A stretch of DNA of 64,000 bases from Petrosia ficiformis (lineage: Eukaryota; Porifera; Demospongiae; Haplosclerida; Petrosiidae): NCBI GenBank assembly GCA_947044365.1, contig OX345647.1:2538001-2602000 (forward strand), written 5' to 3'. Under the pieces are notes generated by a model. The model was not told the origin of the DNA and did not search any database. It worked only from the letters and a program-made list of their open reading frames with translations. Position numbers and translations under genes: made by a program. This document shows positions 11,501 to 26,000 of the stretch, piece by piece (within the stretch, counting starts at the first letter, position 1; the number at the start of each line of letters is the position of its first letter).

Positions 11501-14500
11501 TTGCATCATGCCTTATAAGGAAAACCTCTGTAAACTGCAGTGGTTTGGACTGTGGCTTGACTGTTCTTCTGCACGAGTTCGTTCGACATTGTTTTCTTGA
11601 CTGGATTCTAATAATTGCCCACCCACTTCGGAACACTTATCTTAAACCCATCCTTTTGAACATATTTGGAGTTTTGCTGAAAGTGTGAATCGACAACAGA
11701 TGGTACTGCAGTTTGACGCTCCTTCACGCCGCTTTGCGGCGCTCATAAGCTCCTGATAATAACTAACTGCAATTTCTATGAATGACTATTTGGCAAGGGG
11801 GTGGAAATATTCAGTCACATATTTTCATCTGCTCCCAATATACTGTGTGTAGTGTATGTAAGTAAACTGAGTATCATGTGTACAGTTTAGTTTCAACTTT
11901 CCCAGATATTCACCACACAATATTATATTGAATGTTACTCAACTAACCTGACTGGTTCTACCTGACTGGTTCTTGAGCTTCTGGCTGCATATTCTTTAAT
12001 GTAATCAGCATATGAACCATGCAGAAGTGTTTCTTTACAAACACCAAAGTTTTTTTCAAAGGATGAAGAACTTCCACTTTGACTTTGTGATCTAAATAGA
12101 AAGCAAAATTTCAATAATTATTATGCATACATAATTACTAAGTCATGGTTAGGAGATACATACATACATGTGCACATACATACAATAAATATATTATATA
12201 TATATACACATATATCCTGATACGGTGAAACATCAAAGTAAACCACAGGTTTATAAATCAGATATAGCACCCTGTGGTCAGATATAAAACCTGCTGTCGA
12301 AACAGACTACAAGAAAATGCTTACTTGCTCCAAAGTGCCGACAAAAAGGTAGGAGAAGCATCAGAGGTGAAATATATTAATTATAACATGCCTACTCATG
12401 CTATATCAGATTTATAATCACCTTGACTCGGGCCTACGGCCCTTGTGCTCGGTGAATATAAATCGGATATAGCACTCGTAGAGTGTTATAACATATACAT
12501 ACATTGTATATATATATATATGTATAATATATATAATGAATTTGAGGTGTATATGCTAAATATACAACCAGTCAGTTCAGAAGTTTTGAAAAAATATCAC
12601 CCGAGGGCCGTAGGCCCGAGGGTGATATTTTTTGTGCACGTGTATTCACGCATGCGCATATGTAGTTTAGACAACCACTTCCTACAACAGGCAGAAAGGA
12701 ATATCTTGTTGAATCGTCAATGGCAGAAGATAAAAATAATTCCCCTCCACCGATTAAGAAAAGGCGTCTTTCACTTTCCTTGAAAAGAAAAGGCAAGACC
12801 AATGAACAGAAGGACAGATTTGCTAGGCTATCAGAGATCGAGCGAGAGGAGTGTAAGAAAAAACCTGGCTGTAAAAACACCGACAAATCACAATTATGGG
12901 CTTTTTGTGTTTTTGAAGCGTGGATTGAAAATCAGTGTGGTAGTGAGCCAGACGATAATCAGATCAGGTACAAGGAATCCGATTTGTATGCTGAAAACGC
13001 CAAAAGAGTGTGCTCCATGTTGTGCAAATTTATAGCAGAGGCAAGAATAATGTGTGTATTTGTTTTGCTTCAGGACTGTTGTTTATTATTATTGTTGAGT
13101 TATTGATCATTAAAATCAAAAATTAAAATGCAAAGTACTGAGAGCAGTACGTGAGGTTGTATGTGCAGTATATATACCTGAAAATAGGTGTATATACAAA
13201 ATATACTACCTGGGGCATTAAATGGAATATAGGACAATGCATGCAATTTTATCACGTGGAAATATACTCATGATATATATATATATATATATACTTATTG
13301 TACGCTAGTGACGTAAATCAAATGAGCCGCCAGGTCTATATTTGTGTAAACTGACCTGTGGTTAACCACAAGTCTGTTATTGCTTTTATAACTGACCTAT
13401 GAATACTATTAACGAAACAAAAATGACAAATGAGTAATTAAGTATAGCAAAGCAAGTCAAAATTTAACTGAAATATTGAAGATGCAACCACTAATTTGTC
13501 CTTGGTTAGTGATTATTCCTTTCATTTTCTCATCAACATATTGAGTTTTAGTAATTGTGCTACTTTCAGTATACATACTGGTAATTTCCTTTGAAGCAGT
13601 AGAAATACCCTCCAAGGCTCGTTGCTGATCAGCCAAGACAAGTTGTTGATGCTGATAAACTAAAGGACAAGCAATGACTTCTGAGACATGTTGCTGTTGC
13701 TGATCATTTGTTCTAGCATATGGCTTTAAACCGTCAAGAGACCTGTGACCTGTCCTATCCATAATAACTTTCTCAGCTATACCACCATCAATCAATCCTC
13801 CTCTGTCACCTTTTTAAAACGATTACTAAGCGATAATCTTCTCCTCTTAGGAGGCTGATTCTCCTTATCAGATTCATCCATCACGTGGCAAACTTATAAC
13901 TGCGCATGCGCAGAGTTAGCAAAATGGTGACCAAGAGAAGCATGCGATAAATTTGTTTTAGTATGGAAGGCGGGTCTGTATGGGTTTTAGCGGACCCAAG
14001 GGCGAGGTTGAGGGTGTTTCTGGATCCATATCAGCCCGAGGCGAAGCCGAGGGCTGATATGGATCCGCCTTCCATACTATAACTATTACATATACATGTA
14101 TGTACATGTATATAATTGTTTGTACAGTGCACCTATAGGATTTTAATAACCAGTTAACTGTCTATTAATAACTGGCAATTAACCTGTTAACTGACCACAC
14201 CTACATGTATGATCACAGAAACATCTGGCACGTTTCTTGCTCTGTGAGAATTGTGAGGTAACATGCTACGTGACAAATAATACTATCCATGTATAGATAA
14301 CAGGTACATCAAAGGTAGTGACAGGTGTATGTATATATGCCATATACACACTGCAGGTGTTTATGATAAGGCATATAATGGATATTCATAATGAATTATA
14401 AGCCTCAGCGATTCAGTTGTAATTGGCTAAGATATCCAGTATCTGTTAGGAGCACGAAAGCATATTTTTAATGTAAAGGGTTCTCTAATCTCATAATATA

Positions 14501-17059
14501 TTAATGTGGTAAGCTGCTTAAATTTAGAAGTGAGTCCCTAAAAACACATACATGTACTGATGAACAATTATGAAATGCTCATTCAACTCAATAAAAGAAA
14601 CTCACTTTCTTGATTTCTCCCTATAGCCCCTTTCATCTCTGGGATATCGAGAGCGCCTCTCTCGGCTTCTACTCCGACTTCTACTCCTTGTACGGCTCCT
14701 CCGTCTTGATGAGTACTCTTTTCCTTTTTCATATCTTCTGTGATGTTCCCTTCCTCTATGATCGCCATATTCCCTAACTGGACTTCTGCTGTGATGACGA
14801 ATCACACGCTCTACAAAGAAAAATAACAAAGCATCTTCCAAGTGTTGAATACATTAATATCTGAAACAAGAACCTGATCTTTGAGATGAACTATGACTTG
14901 ATTTCCTTCTCTTGGAATCCAGTAGTGCTTCTGCTTGTGACAAATGATGCTTACTATATAAGAGACAACATACACTAAAACATACACACATTGCAAGATG
15001 GAAGCTGAAAATCAGTTTCATCTACTTAATAACACAAAATCAACAAGTACATTCAGCCATGTTAACACCAATACAGGTGAGTGCTACAAGAAAGATCTTG
15101 CATAATAGACTTAAAGCTCTTCAGACAAGTCAAGTTTTAACACATCATTATAAATATAACTTACCAAAGTTTTACTGTTCTAAAGAAAGTAATAGAAAAT
15201 TACAAAATTTGAAACAGTATATACCCATGAATGTGAATCAGTTGATTCTATTTGTTCTTATAAAAATAGGTTTAGTACACAATTTTCATGTCAGCAGTTT
15301 TTAAAAAATTTGCAAGGACTGCTTTTCATTGAGTAGATGTACTCAGTGCTTTGGAGGTCCCAGTTCACAAGCAAATGTGTAAAACAGTTCAACAAAGTTC
15401 AGGTGTGTTCATGTAGAGTGTTTAATATGCAGAGAAATTTGGAAGTCTCCCAAATGTATATCACTTGACACTTAATTCAGCAATGCTTCCTGATTATTAA
15501 AATAGACAGCCCATTCACTTTATACCAGTCATTTGGAAATTCGAAAATGTCCGCAAAAATAGAGATTAAATAAAAAGCTTATGGCATTGAGGAGTCCTTA
15601 GCAGTAGGAGCAGTCCTGCTTCGGGCTCTATGCTGTGCAGAATATCTCTTAGTGGGTCCATGAAATGGTCTGGGAGGTCTACCCCAATAGAAAGCATGGG
15701 AACCTAACCTTGGAGGAGGATACAATGCAGGGTTCAAATGAATATGTGGTGGTCTTCCATCTGGAAACATTCCCATATGGGGATGTGGAAAAGGAGGAAT
15801 CATGTGTGTCATGTGATGTGTAGAATATGAAGCTTGACTGTGATCTCTATGAGATTGTAATAAAGGTTTTCTTTTTTCTCTGACTCCTCCGCTTTCATCC
15901 AAACCAACATTACTCCAAAGTCTGCACAGTTTCTCACCAACAGATGGTTCAACCTCCTATAAAAATGACAGAAACAACAAAAAAAATTAGGAATACAGGG
16001 ATGGATTTTTTTTTGTTCCCAGCATCTGTAGTCTTATGAATTCAGGCACTATGATTCCAATTCTACACAACTGTATCATACTTTCTTCTTACTCTCTATA
16101 TAGTTTAGCTGCAAAGTCAGTTGTAGCAGTCTTACTTCGTAAATCTACGATCTAGCAGACATCGTTTTTTTTATCACCATTTTACTGAAAACATGGTTAC
16201 AGCATACTGCTATATACTATAATAATTATGTATGTTTTATATAAGAAACTAATCAGAATTTAATAACTTATTAAGTGCAGTCAATGGGCTAATATATTTA
16301 TTAAGTGAGTGAATGAACAAAAGTACAACAATCAATTCTGACACTTAAGAAGTACCTGTCCATCTCGACTTATTTTCACAGGTTTGTTCTCGTTCCAAGG
16401 ATTTTTTAAGTCCTGACACAAAATGAACTCCAAACTCCCTCTAAACAAACAAAACACAATTAATGACATTATTGCAAGAACTAAATGACAATGAAACATG
16501 GAAAAATATCTTTATGATTGCTTTGTAGTGATCACTAGTGTACTCATGTCTAAAGCTAGGCTGTTGAAACCCAAGATTATTTAGTGGTTCTTGCATTACC
16601 ATTTCAACTAGAATAGCTGTTAGTTATAGTTTACACAAGCTTCTTTTGCTGGTCTGTATTTGCTAAAGTGCACATTCATTTGTCTGCCAACCGATGTTAC
16701 TCATTGACAGGATTTCATACAGTAAGGGGGAAGGGGGGGATATCCCTCCCTAACTTGATTTTCCCAGAGTCAATGCAGATGTGTGTTTGTTGCTTACACA
16801 TGTATATAGTTTAGGAAGTTTCATCATTCTCAGGAGGGGCCTCAGTCAGTATGAACCACAAAAAAGCAGATTACAAGTACATGGAGTTAGTTAGTAAGGA
16901 TCTAGTTATTCTACACATAAAAACAAATAAAGTATGTAACACAAAAAACATTAACGTTTCTAGTATTACAGCTAAAATGGTTAATATTTATGAAGAATTC
17001 CTTATTATGGCCCACAGGGCCATCCCTATGATTGCTTTCCCACGGGTTCGATGTATGTT

Positions 17060-17090
<31 letters not shown>

Positions 17091-20000
17091 GTCACCTATG
17101 CGAGTATGGGTTGTATACGTAGTTAAGGAAGTTACATCATTCCCGGGGGGTCGGTCAATTAATGGCCGTGGCGCGTAAAAGAACACGCGATCAAGCTCTA
17201 CACACCAGCAGAAAGAAAGCTGTTGAGCTTATGTAGAAACTCAGGGCTCAAATTGTAAAATGCCAACAATGTATACTCAAATAATAATTTTTGAGGCACG
17301 TGTTGGGTGTGGTTTAAAGTTGAGATCACACCCACATGTGTCGCAGTTGATGAGTATGGTCACGAAGGAATTTTAGAGTTCAAGAACTATTGAAGATGAA
17401 TATAAAGTTTACTAGTCACTCTTAGTCTACCTTGAAGACGTGAACTGAGAAAGAAGGCTGTATTGAAGTACAACCAACAAAGTATACTATTTGGAATTGA
17501 AGTCAGAACAAGGTATACGCCGTATACTCCCGTATACGCTCAAATCGAGCCCTGTAGAAACTGGAACTAATAGCTAGCTATTCTGCCTGAAATATATTCC
17601 TAAAGTTCTACAAGGTCCTTTGAAAGGTCAGGAGAGTAGATAATCAAAATAATAACTATAATAAGCTGTTGTCTTTCATGCTTGATAAAGTCAGCCATGA
17701 TTACTGAATTCCGGACATCATAAAGCAGTCATAAGGATACTTTTATCTTCACTTAAATTTGTAAAGCAATCACAGGGATGTTTTTTTTTTTCTCTATATA
17801 CACTTGTTACTGTTACTTCCATTTCTATATACATATGATACGATCATGTGGTTTGATTGAACATCATCAAAAATGCAGAAAGAAATCTGAGATCAGGCAA
17901 TATAGTTTGATCGTTGAGTCTCATTTTGATTTCAACAATTCTCTTTGCTTCAGCTGTTATCTTCCCTAGACAGCCTGACCCTGTCCTTCTGGTTATGCAA
18001 CCATTTTTGATAATCAGATGAATTCCAACTCTGCTACAATACAAATCTTCAGGTTCTAAATTCTTCTTTATAGTCAGGCTCTAAATCCAATGCTGTAGTA
18101 GTACAGAATATGCTGTTTCGTGTAGCTAGAAAACACCATAATTGCGACAAAGAAACTAACACTGCTGAGTCATGTTCATGTGAGCATCATAATGATATTC
18201 GTTGAATGTGTTTTTACACGCGCACATTATGAAAAAGCAATTAAATACTGTTTTGATCATTTAAAACGGACATTGTGTAACACTATAGCTCAACAAATAT
18301 GAAACTAGGCCTGTGCGATAATGAAAAAACCTATATCACGATAATAATCCCAACTATCATGATTATCACGATAATTTGATTTCAAGAATAACTGAATAAC
18401 AGAATTTATTTAATTTCAATTCAATGAATAAATTTAAAGTTAAACTATTATTAAGGAGTAAGATTCTCGAATGCCTCTGTTATTGCGCGCTGACCTGGTT
18501 TAGACGGTTCAAACATACGGAACAAGTAGCTATTTTAGACGAAACACTATCATATTCATCTTTATGGTTGTATTGCAGATGGACAATCTCAAGTTAGTGG
18601 TATTTCCTTTGTAAGACATCGATTGCTTACACAAAACACAGTGAACTGTCTGTCTCTTCTTTTTATCCGGCTCCAGAAATTTCCCCTCTTGTGCTAGAAA
18701 CCCGAATTATTTCCAAACAGGACTTTTGGCCTTCTCTAAAGGTAGGTATTCATCATTACAAGCCATCGTTACTCGACGAGATACTTGTAAGTGTATCGAT
18801 TGAACAACGTGTAATCACGTGTGAGCAGTATGCGCATGCGCAAATTATCGCGATAAGAATGTCAACATTATCGTTATCGCGATTATCGCACAGGCATATA
18901 TGAAACATTAACTTATTTTATGTGACATACTGTACATGTATATAGATTGTCTAGTACATAAATATATTACATACTGCAAAATTGCAAATGTAAGTTCTCT
19001 GTACATTGATTTTTTGTTATTGCCAAATACTCTATAACCACATCTTAGTGTATATGTACAAGTACATTTAGTTGGGAACACACATGTACATGATATATTT
19101 TATAATGAAATAATTAATATTCTACATGTACTACAACTATATTACATGTAACCTGTGTATCCAGTCTAACTTAAATACTCCACCCAGTTGTGAGGCTGAT
19201 ATCGAAGGGGGTAGGACCCATGGAACACGAGAAACATCTGAACGTGACTCTGATACAAGTCGAGCAATTCCTGTCAGAATAAACATAATGTCAGTATTGT
19301 CCCATTTGTAATGTTTTTGGTATATCCACATCATATAGTATTACCTCCTATAGATCAGATGGTACATGCCTTTAGGCTCTACCTGAGTCTACCAACAAGC
19401 ATAGAAACAAGACATGGAGGAGGATATCAAAACTGAAAAAGCACACCTTAGCAACAAAATTAAAAAGCAAACCACAATGAAGATATACTTACATGTATGT
19501 AGGGTTGTTATATGGAAGTGGTTAGTTTATTTGTGTTGCTAAGATACCATCCCAATCTTGCTTGTGCTTTTTCAGTTTTGATACACTCCCAAATCTCATT
19601 TGTTTGCTTTTTTGGTTTTAATATCCCTAAAATGCTCTTTCTCTTTTTTGAAAATGTTTTTATTTATTTATAAAATAGAGTACAATGTAGTTTGGTTTTG
19701 TGTAAAATCGAAGCAATTTAATCCTTTCATGCCGAAATTATTTCGTGTGGGCAGGCACATCACAACAGTATATCATAAATTATACTGGTAAATAAACTTC
19801 ACCTGTGTAGGTGGAGAAGATGGTTACTGTAATTGTTTTGTCAGTGTGTGTATTGCCACATTTTAGAAAAACCAAGAACATTAGCACTTTGATTCCCAAC
19901 CTCGAGAAGACAAATTAAAATGGGAGCACAACTCATCTTCTTTCAGTAGAGGTCACCACAACATCAGCACTGGCTTTAAGCTCTCTACCATGACACTCAC

Positions 20001-23000
20001 TATTCAGCTCCATCTACTTCATGTATTTATTAGACATAATGTTTGGGGCTCAGCAAACATTACTGTTTATGCAAGGTTTACATCTTGCCATGATCTTGGG
20101 TGCATTCTGGTTCAATTACATGTACAATGTAAGTTATTTATTGAATTATCTTTAAAAGAATTTGGATGACACACATGGTAGATGCAAGTGGAAGTGTTGG
20201 GTTGTGTATACATGGCATTTCAGCATGAAAGGATTAAACAACACAAATAATAACACACTTTGTTGGTCAAAATTAAATGCTGTAAAAGGTACTATTTTAC
20301 TAGGTATACGACACTAACATCTGTATTACCTTGAAAACATCCACTTTCCTTAACAGAAAATATTAACAGTACATTTCGACAGTCCTAAAAAGCAATTAAC
20401 AATATTAATTTGTTTTGTATGTACATACATGTACATGTGTATGTAATGCTATTAGAATTGTGAACTATAAGTCAACTCATTTCAAATAAAAATACGTAAT
20501 ATATAATATACCCTTACGATGGTGAATTTCTGAGACACACCTAATATGCCTAAAAATGATCACGAAATACACATTTTAGTGTGTAGTAATTTTAGCGACT
20601 ATTATATTAGTCGCTAAAATTGCTAACATCACTAAAATTAGTACACGTAATTAAAAGTAGACTTAAGGTATGAAAAGCAATCATAAGGATGGCCTGTAGA
20701 CCATAAAAGACATTAGACCAAACTGTAGTTAAATACATTTTTCTGATGTATAAAGATGACCACAATTGACTTTTCATACAACCTGATTAAATCATTCATG
20801 TTACGAGGAAAACAAATAATTTTGCTGTGTAGGTGGCTCACAAGCTGCTGACAATAACAACATATAATGTATGTAAACACATGTAAGTTTGTACTTACTC
20901 TGTATGCCTTATTCAGTTTCTTCTCATTATATGGTAGTGTTGACCAAACATTCTGAAACAAGAAGGGCATTAATTAGGGATAGAACAAATAACTGGTTAT
21001 TTAGGATATACATGTACATGTACGTCTGTTTGCTTAGTATGAGGATATATTTTGGTATTTCGGCAATTGGTTAACATTTGTGCATGTGCAGAAACTAAGC
21101 AAATTAAATCAAAATTGCAATGGAATGGTGATGGATAGGGCTGGGCAGTATATTGGTCAATACCACCCAGCCCTAGTGGTAGTGTCTTGTTCTGTGTTAC
21201 TTGTATTTTAAGCTTGTAAAGTGCAAAACAAACTGAAAAAAGAAACACCCAGACCGCCCTTATAAACATCAGCTGCAGGAAGAGTGATCTAATACTTCAT
21301 ACTCTGTTATAAACGAGTTATGAATAGTTTTTGAAGTAAATATTATTTAAATAAATTTATCATTTGTTCATAACTGCAGGATATCTGGATCATAAAATGC
21401 TATTCATTCCAGCAGCCACAGTACTAATTTTTAGAGTAAAATATGCGATCATGCTTGTGGTCAATAATTACATGTACATCTGAATGCTCACTTATCTCTT
21501 ATATAAGAGAAAATCCTTACTTGGTATCCATTATTCAATCATTAGGTTTTTAGACACCAAATTTCATTGATATCTAGTTGAATATCAAGTCATCAAATTC
21601 CTCCATTTTCGCAAACACAATAAATACTTGTTATACATGTATATATATACAGTATATATATATATGCATATAATTTATATATATATATATATTTCAAGTC
21701 AGCAACAGCAAAATCAAAAATATACCTCATGAATTATTCATACTGAATTTCACTTCCTATGATATCTCATTGGTCACATTACTACAACCACATAATCACA
21801 ATAACTTTAACTCACCCTGGATTTAGCGATATCAACATTTTCATAATTATTACTTTTGATGACAAAGTAACGAGTATTACTAAACAATTTATCAGTGATA
21901 CGATGTGGACCAGAGTCTCCAACTATACAAAATAAAAAAATATAAAGCAGACATGAATTTGCTTGGATTTCAAAGTGTTTAGCAGACAGCTGGGCAACAC
22001 TAAAAACACTATCATATATATAGTATTACAATATTCATGTTGCTTTAGTTCTAAAATATACTATAGTACACATAATCACTCCACTGTTTTAGCATAGCAC
22101 CGGGAAGAGTGCAGTTAAAGCACCTGTGTCTCTGAAGACAACCAGGAATCTTTTGTGAAACAAGTAATGCATTAATAGTAGAACATAATATTACACTAAT
22201 ACTAAACTGTGGTGCTAGCAGCCATCAGACCTACCGCGTGTTGTTTGGTACAGATAATTTGTGCCTGATTTAGTTAGCGTTAACAAACATTACAGCAAGT
22301 ACAATGTACTTTTGATTTCATTTTAACGAAGTTTTAGTAATAGTTAAAAAAATACAGTTTTTAGGTTTAGTTAATTGCAGAGTTTTTTACCCTTCTATGA
22401 CAGTACAAGGTTCTTTTCATTTGATCAAATACGCCCAATCCAGCTTACCAGGTTGGTTTTACAGGTCAGAAGTTTTTTGGCTCGTAGGGCCATCCCTATG
22501 ATTGCTTTCACATGAATGTATGTTTACATAAATACATATGTTTTTGTTACTTGTGCAAACATGCGTTGTATACGTAATTAAGGAAGTTGCGTCATTCCGG
22601 GGAGCTCAGTCAATTAATGGGCATGGCACGTAATAGAATGCACACTCAAGCTCTACAGAAGATAGCTGCTTGTAGCTTTACGTAGAAACTGGATCTAATA
22701 GCTGTTCTAGGTGCAACACATTCCTAAAGTTCTACAAGAACCTCTAAAAAGTAAGAAAAGTAGATAATCAAAATATAACTACAATAGTATGTAGTGTTTC
22801 ACAGTCAGCCATGATTACTGACACCACAAAGCAATGACTTTTTCCTTTATACATTTACAGTTATTTATTTTATCTTGGATAGGAAGTCCCATCAGCTTCT
22901 AGCTGGTCTAAATAAAATTTTTATGTGCCATACCAAAACATTTCATTTTTAGTGTTTTAGTGAGTTAACCAAAACAACATGGAACCCTCTACCCAGAACT

Positions 23001-26000
23001 ATAGTACATGTAGGTTTGAGTATTAACACATGTACATGTACATGATTAGTGATCCTTTTAAACCTCTTCTGAATAGGCAGAGTGGAGACTGTGGAGGGTT
23101 TTCTTTCTGTCTGTTACCATCATTTCTGGACAACCAGCAACAAGTACATTTTTGATAGAACTACATGTACCAACATACTTGAAATTGTGAAGGATCATAA
23201 TAAAAGACAAGCTTTTTCTAAAACATTTTGGTTATAAAGTCAGGACAACTTTTACATCTCACGATTGCTGTTTCACCATTATCAGAAGACTGACTTCTGG
23301 TAGCAAAACGGTACAAATGGTCATGGAAAGTAGAAAGTTTTAATTTTAGTTTTTAATGTGAATTTTAGTTATAATATTATTATTTCTAAATTTAGTTTTA
23401 GTTATAGTTTAATTACTAAAAGTAAAACGGGCTAACTGTAAGGAGTTATAGTTCAAAACAATTGTAATGGAAACACAACTCGTCTTGGTTGAAGGCTATG
23501 TCGTCAAATCCCACCTTGAAATCAAGTACAATGAATGCACTCACAACTTTAAAACAGAAAGGTTTTAGCAAAAGACTGTTATTACTTTTGATCCTTGTAT
23601 GATTTGATGTCTGCTGGTAGTATTTTCAAAGTGCTAATGTTCATGGGTTCGCTGGAAGCAGGGTTTTTGATAAGGTCATATGGCGCGCCATTGGCCCAGA
23701 AATCTCTTCCAGTGGCGCATTTCATCTTTTGTAAGCGCCATAGTGGCACACACGTAAAACGTGATTGCGCCATGTCATTTATTCATTATCAATAATAATA
23801 ATAATTATTATTAAATTGATTACCAAGCACGTGTACGAAAAAATGGCCGAACGGTCCGAGCCTCTTAAGAAGAAACAAAGATTGTTGACATCTTACTCCT
23901 ACGTATACACCAGTTCATCATCGTCCCATGGCGAGTTGTCTCAAAGTGAACTTAGTGAAGCATCTTCCAATCTTGAACAACAGATTGTGACTGGGACTCA
24001 GAGAAAATTTCTATTGAGTTGGAAGTCCATCTTTCCATGGGCTGAAACGGAAGGTCAGGGAGAGGGAGAGGTTGTATTTTGCCGAGATTGTAGAAAAGCA
24101 GGGTTAAGAGATGAATTTGCTCTTGGTAAAATTCGGCCTCCAAAGGGATGGAAGAAAGAGTATTTGAGAAGACATGCTTTGTCTGATAACCATTCTAAAC
24201 ATGCTATTGCTACAGCAAAGACTGACAGTAGTGTGTTTAAGGCACCCAGAACAGTGTCAGCTTCTGAAAAAGAAGTCTTAGGGCTATTAATTGATACTCA
24301 CTTCTTGGCTAGTAATGGGCTTTCAATGAATAAATCAGCTCCTCTTCATTCACTAGTTGACTTCCAGCTAAGACTGTATAGTGATGATGTGGATGATGAT
24401 GATGCCATTCTTGTTAGTCAGCCTTATTTTCCTCAATTCATGTCTAAATCCCACCGTAGTAGCTATAGCACATGGGAGTTTATTCATTCTTTAAATGCTG
24501 TTATTGAAGATGAAGATATTGGTTTGCTAAAGAGTGCTTGCTTTTTTTCTCTGCTATTAGATGAGTCTAATGATATTAATACAACTAAGTTTCTAATGAT
24601 CTACGTACAGTATGTAAACAAAAGAAATGGAACTTTAGATCAGAAGTATATCACAAACATACCTCTTATAGAATGTGACGCCATTGGTATTTCCTCAGCT
24701 GTTGTTAATTTCTTTGAAACTAAAAATGTACCTCTTTCTAAGGTGGTAATGTTAACAACTGATGGTGCTGCTGTAATGCTAGGATGTAACAATGGAGTTC
24801 ATATACACCTCAAGAAATATGCACCTCACTTGATTGAATATCACTGCATTGCTCATCGAGAGGCATTAGCAGTTAGTCAAGCTTACAAGTCTATCAACTT
24901 CTTTGTTCGCTTAGAAAGCATCCTACAAGCACTTTATGGCTACTTCTCTCATTCTAGTGTTTGAATGGAAAAACTTAAAGCAGTTTTTCATGTCCTTGAC
25001 AAAAAGTTTGTGAGATTACAAAGGCTATATGATATCCGATGGTTGTGTAGGCTTCAAGCCGTTAAAGCAGTGGTTACTACTTACGAAACACTGATTGTGT
25101 ACTTTGAAAATGAGTCAAACAATGATGTCACCGCAGATGGTTTAGCTAAGCAATTGAAATCATACAGATTTGCCCTCACCATACATTTTTTGTATGATAT
25201 TCTCAGCACTCTTGGTCATCTCAGCACACTATTTCAAACGATGGGCTATCAAGCTAGCAAAGCACATGGAAAAGTGGATGAGGTAATCCGAGCATTAAGT
25301 GGTAGATACCTACAAGGTGACATTAGATGGGGACCACATGCAGCACAGTGTATTACAAAGATTCAAGGTAGTCAGTTAGCAGTAGACACGGGACGCATGA
25401 CAGCAACGGAGGTGATGGAAATTGTGAAAGGAGATGTTATAAACTTAGTGAATCGAATCATTGACAACTTGAAAGCAAGATTTCCTAATACAGAGTTAAT
25501 AGAAGCAACCAGAATATTCTATCCAAAGAATATTCCCACTTCTGACAAGGATCGTGCTACATATGGTGAACATGAACTTGGTATTCTCACTGCACATTAC
25601 TCTGAATTCATTGATTACAGTTCGTGCTTACTTGAATGGGATACTTTGAAGGAATATATGCTTTCAAGTTACAAGGAATGCAATCTTGTTGAATTTGGAC
25701 TGAAATTGACCACTGATGAGGCATTATATATACACTATCCCTCCCTATCAAAATTAGCTGAGATTGTTTTATTGTATCCTGCTAGCACAGCAGAAGTTGA
25801 ACGTGGCTTCTCTTTTCAGAATGCTATCAAGACCAAATTTCGAACAGGCTTGGTCCAGTGCATCTAGATCAACTTCTTCGCTTAAAGTTGAATTCTCCTA
25901 CTGTGGATAAGTTCCCATTTCATATGGCATATACACACTGGCTAGAATCTAAACGTCGTCGAAATGTCATACAAAAACCTGCTAAGGAGAAGATTGATAT

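Noticed and set aside
12572..12886. 104-codon minus-strand frame opposite 12720-13106
   Set aside because: Shadow of the Crypton-like frame; no motifs, and it crosses the hairpin.
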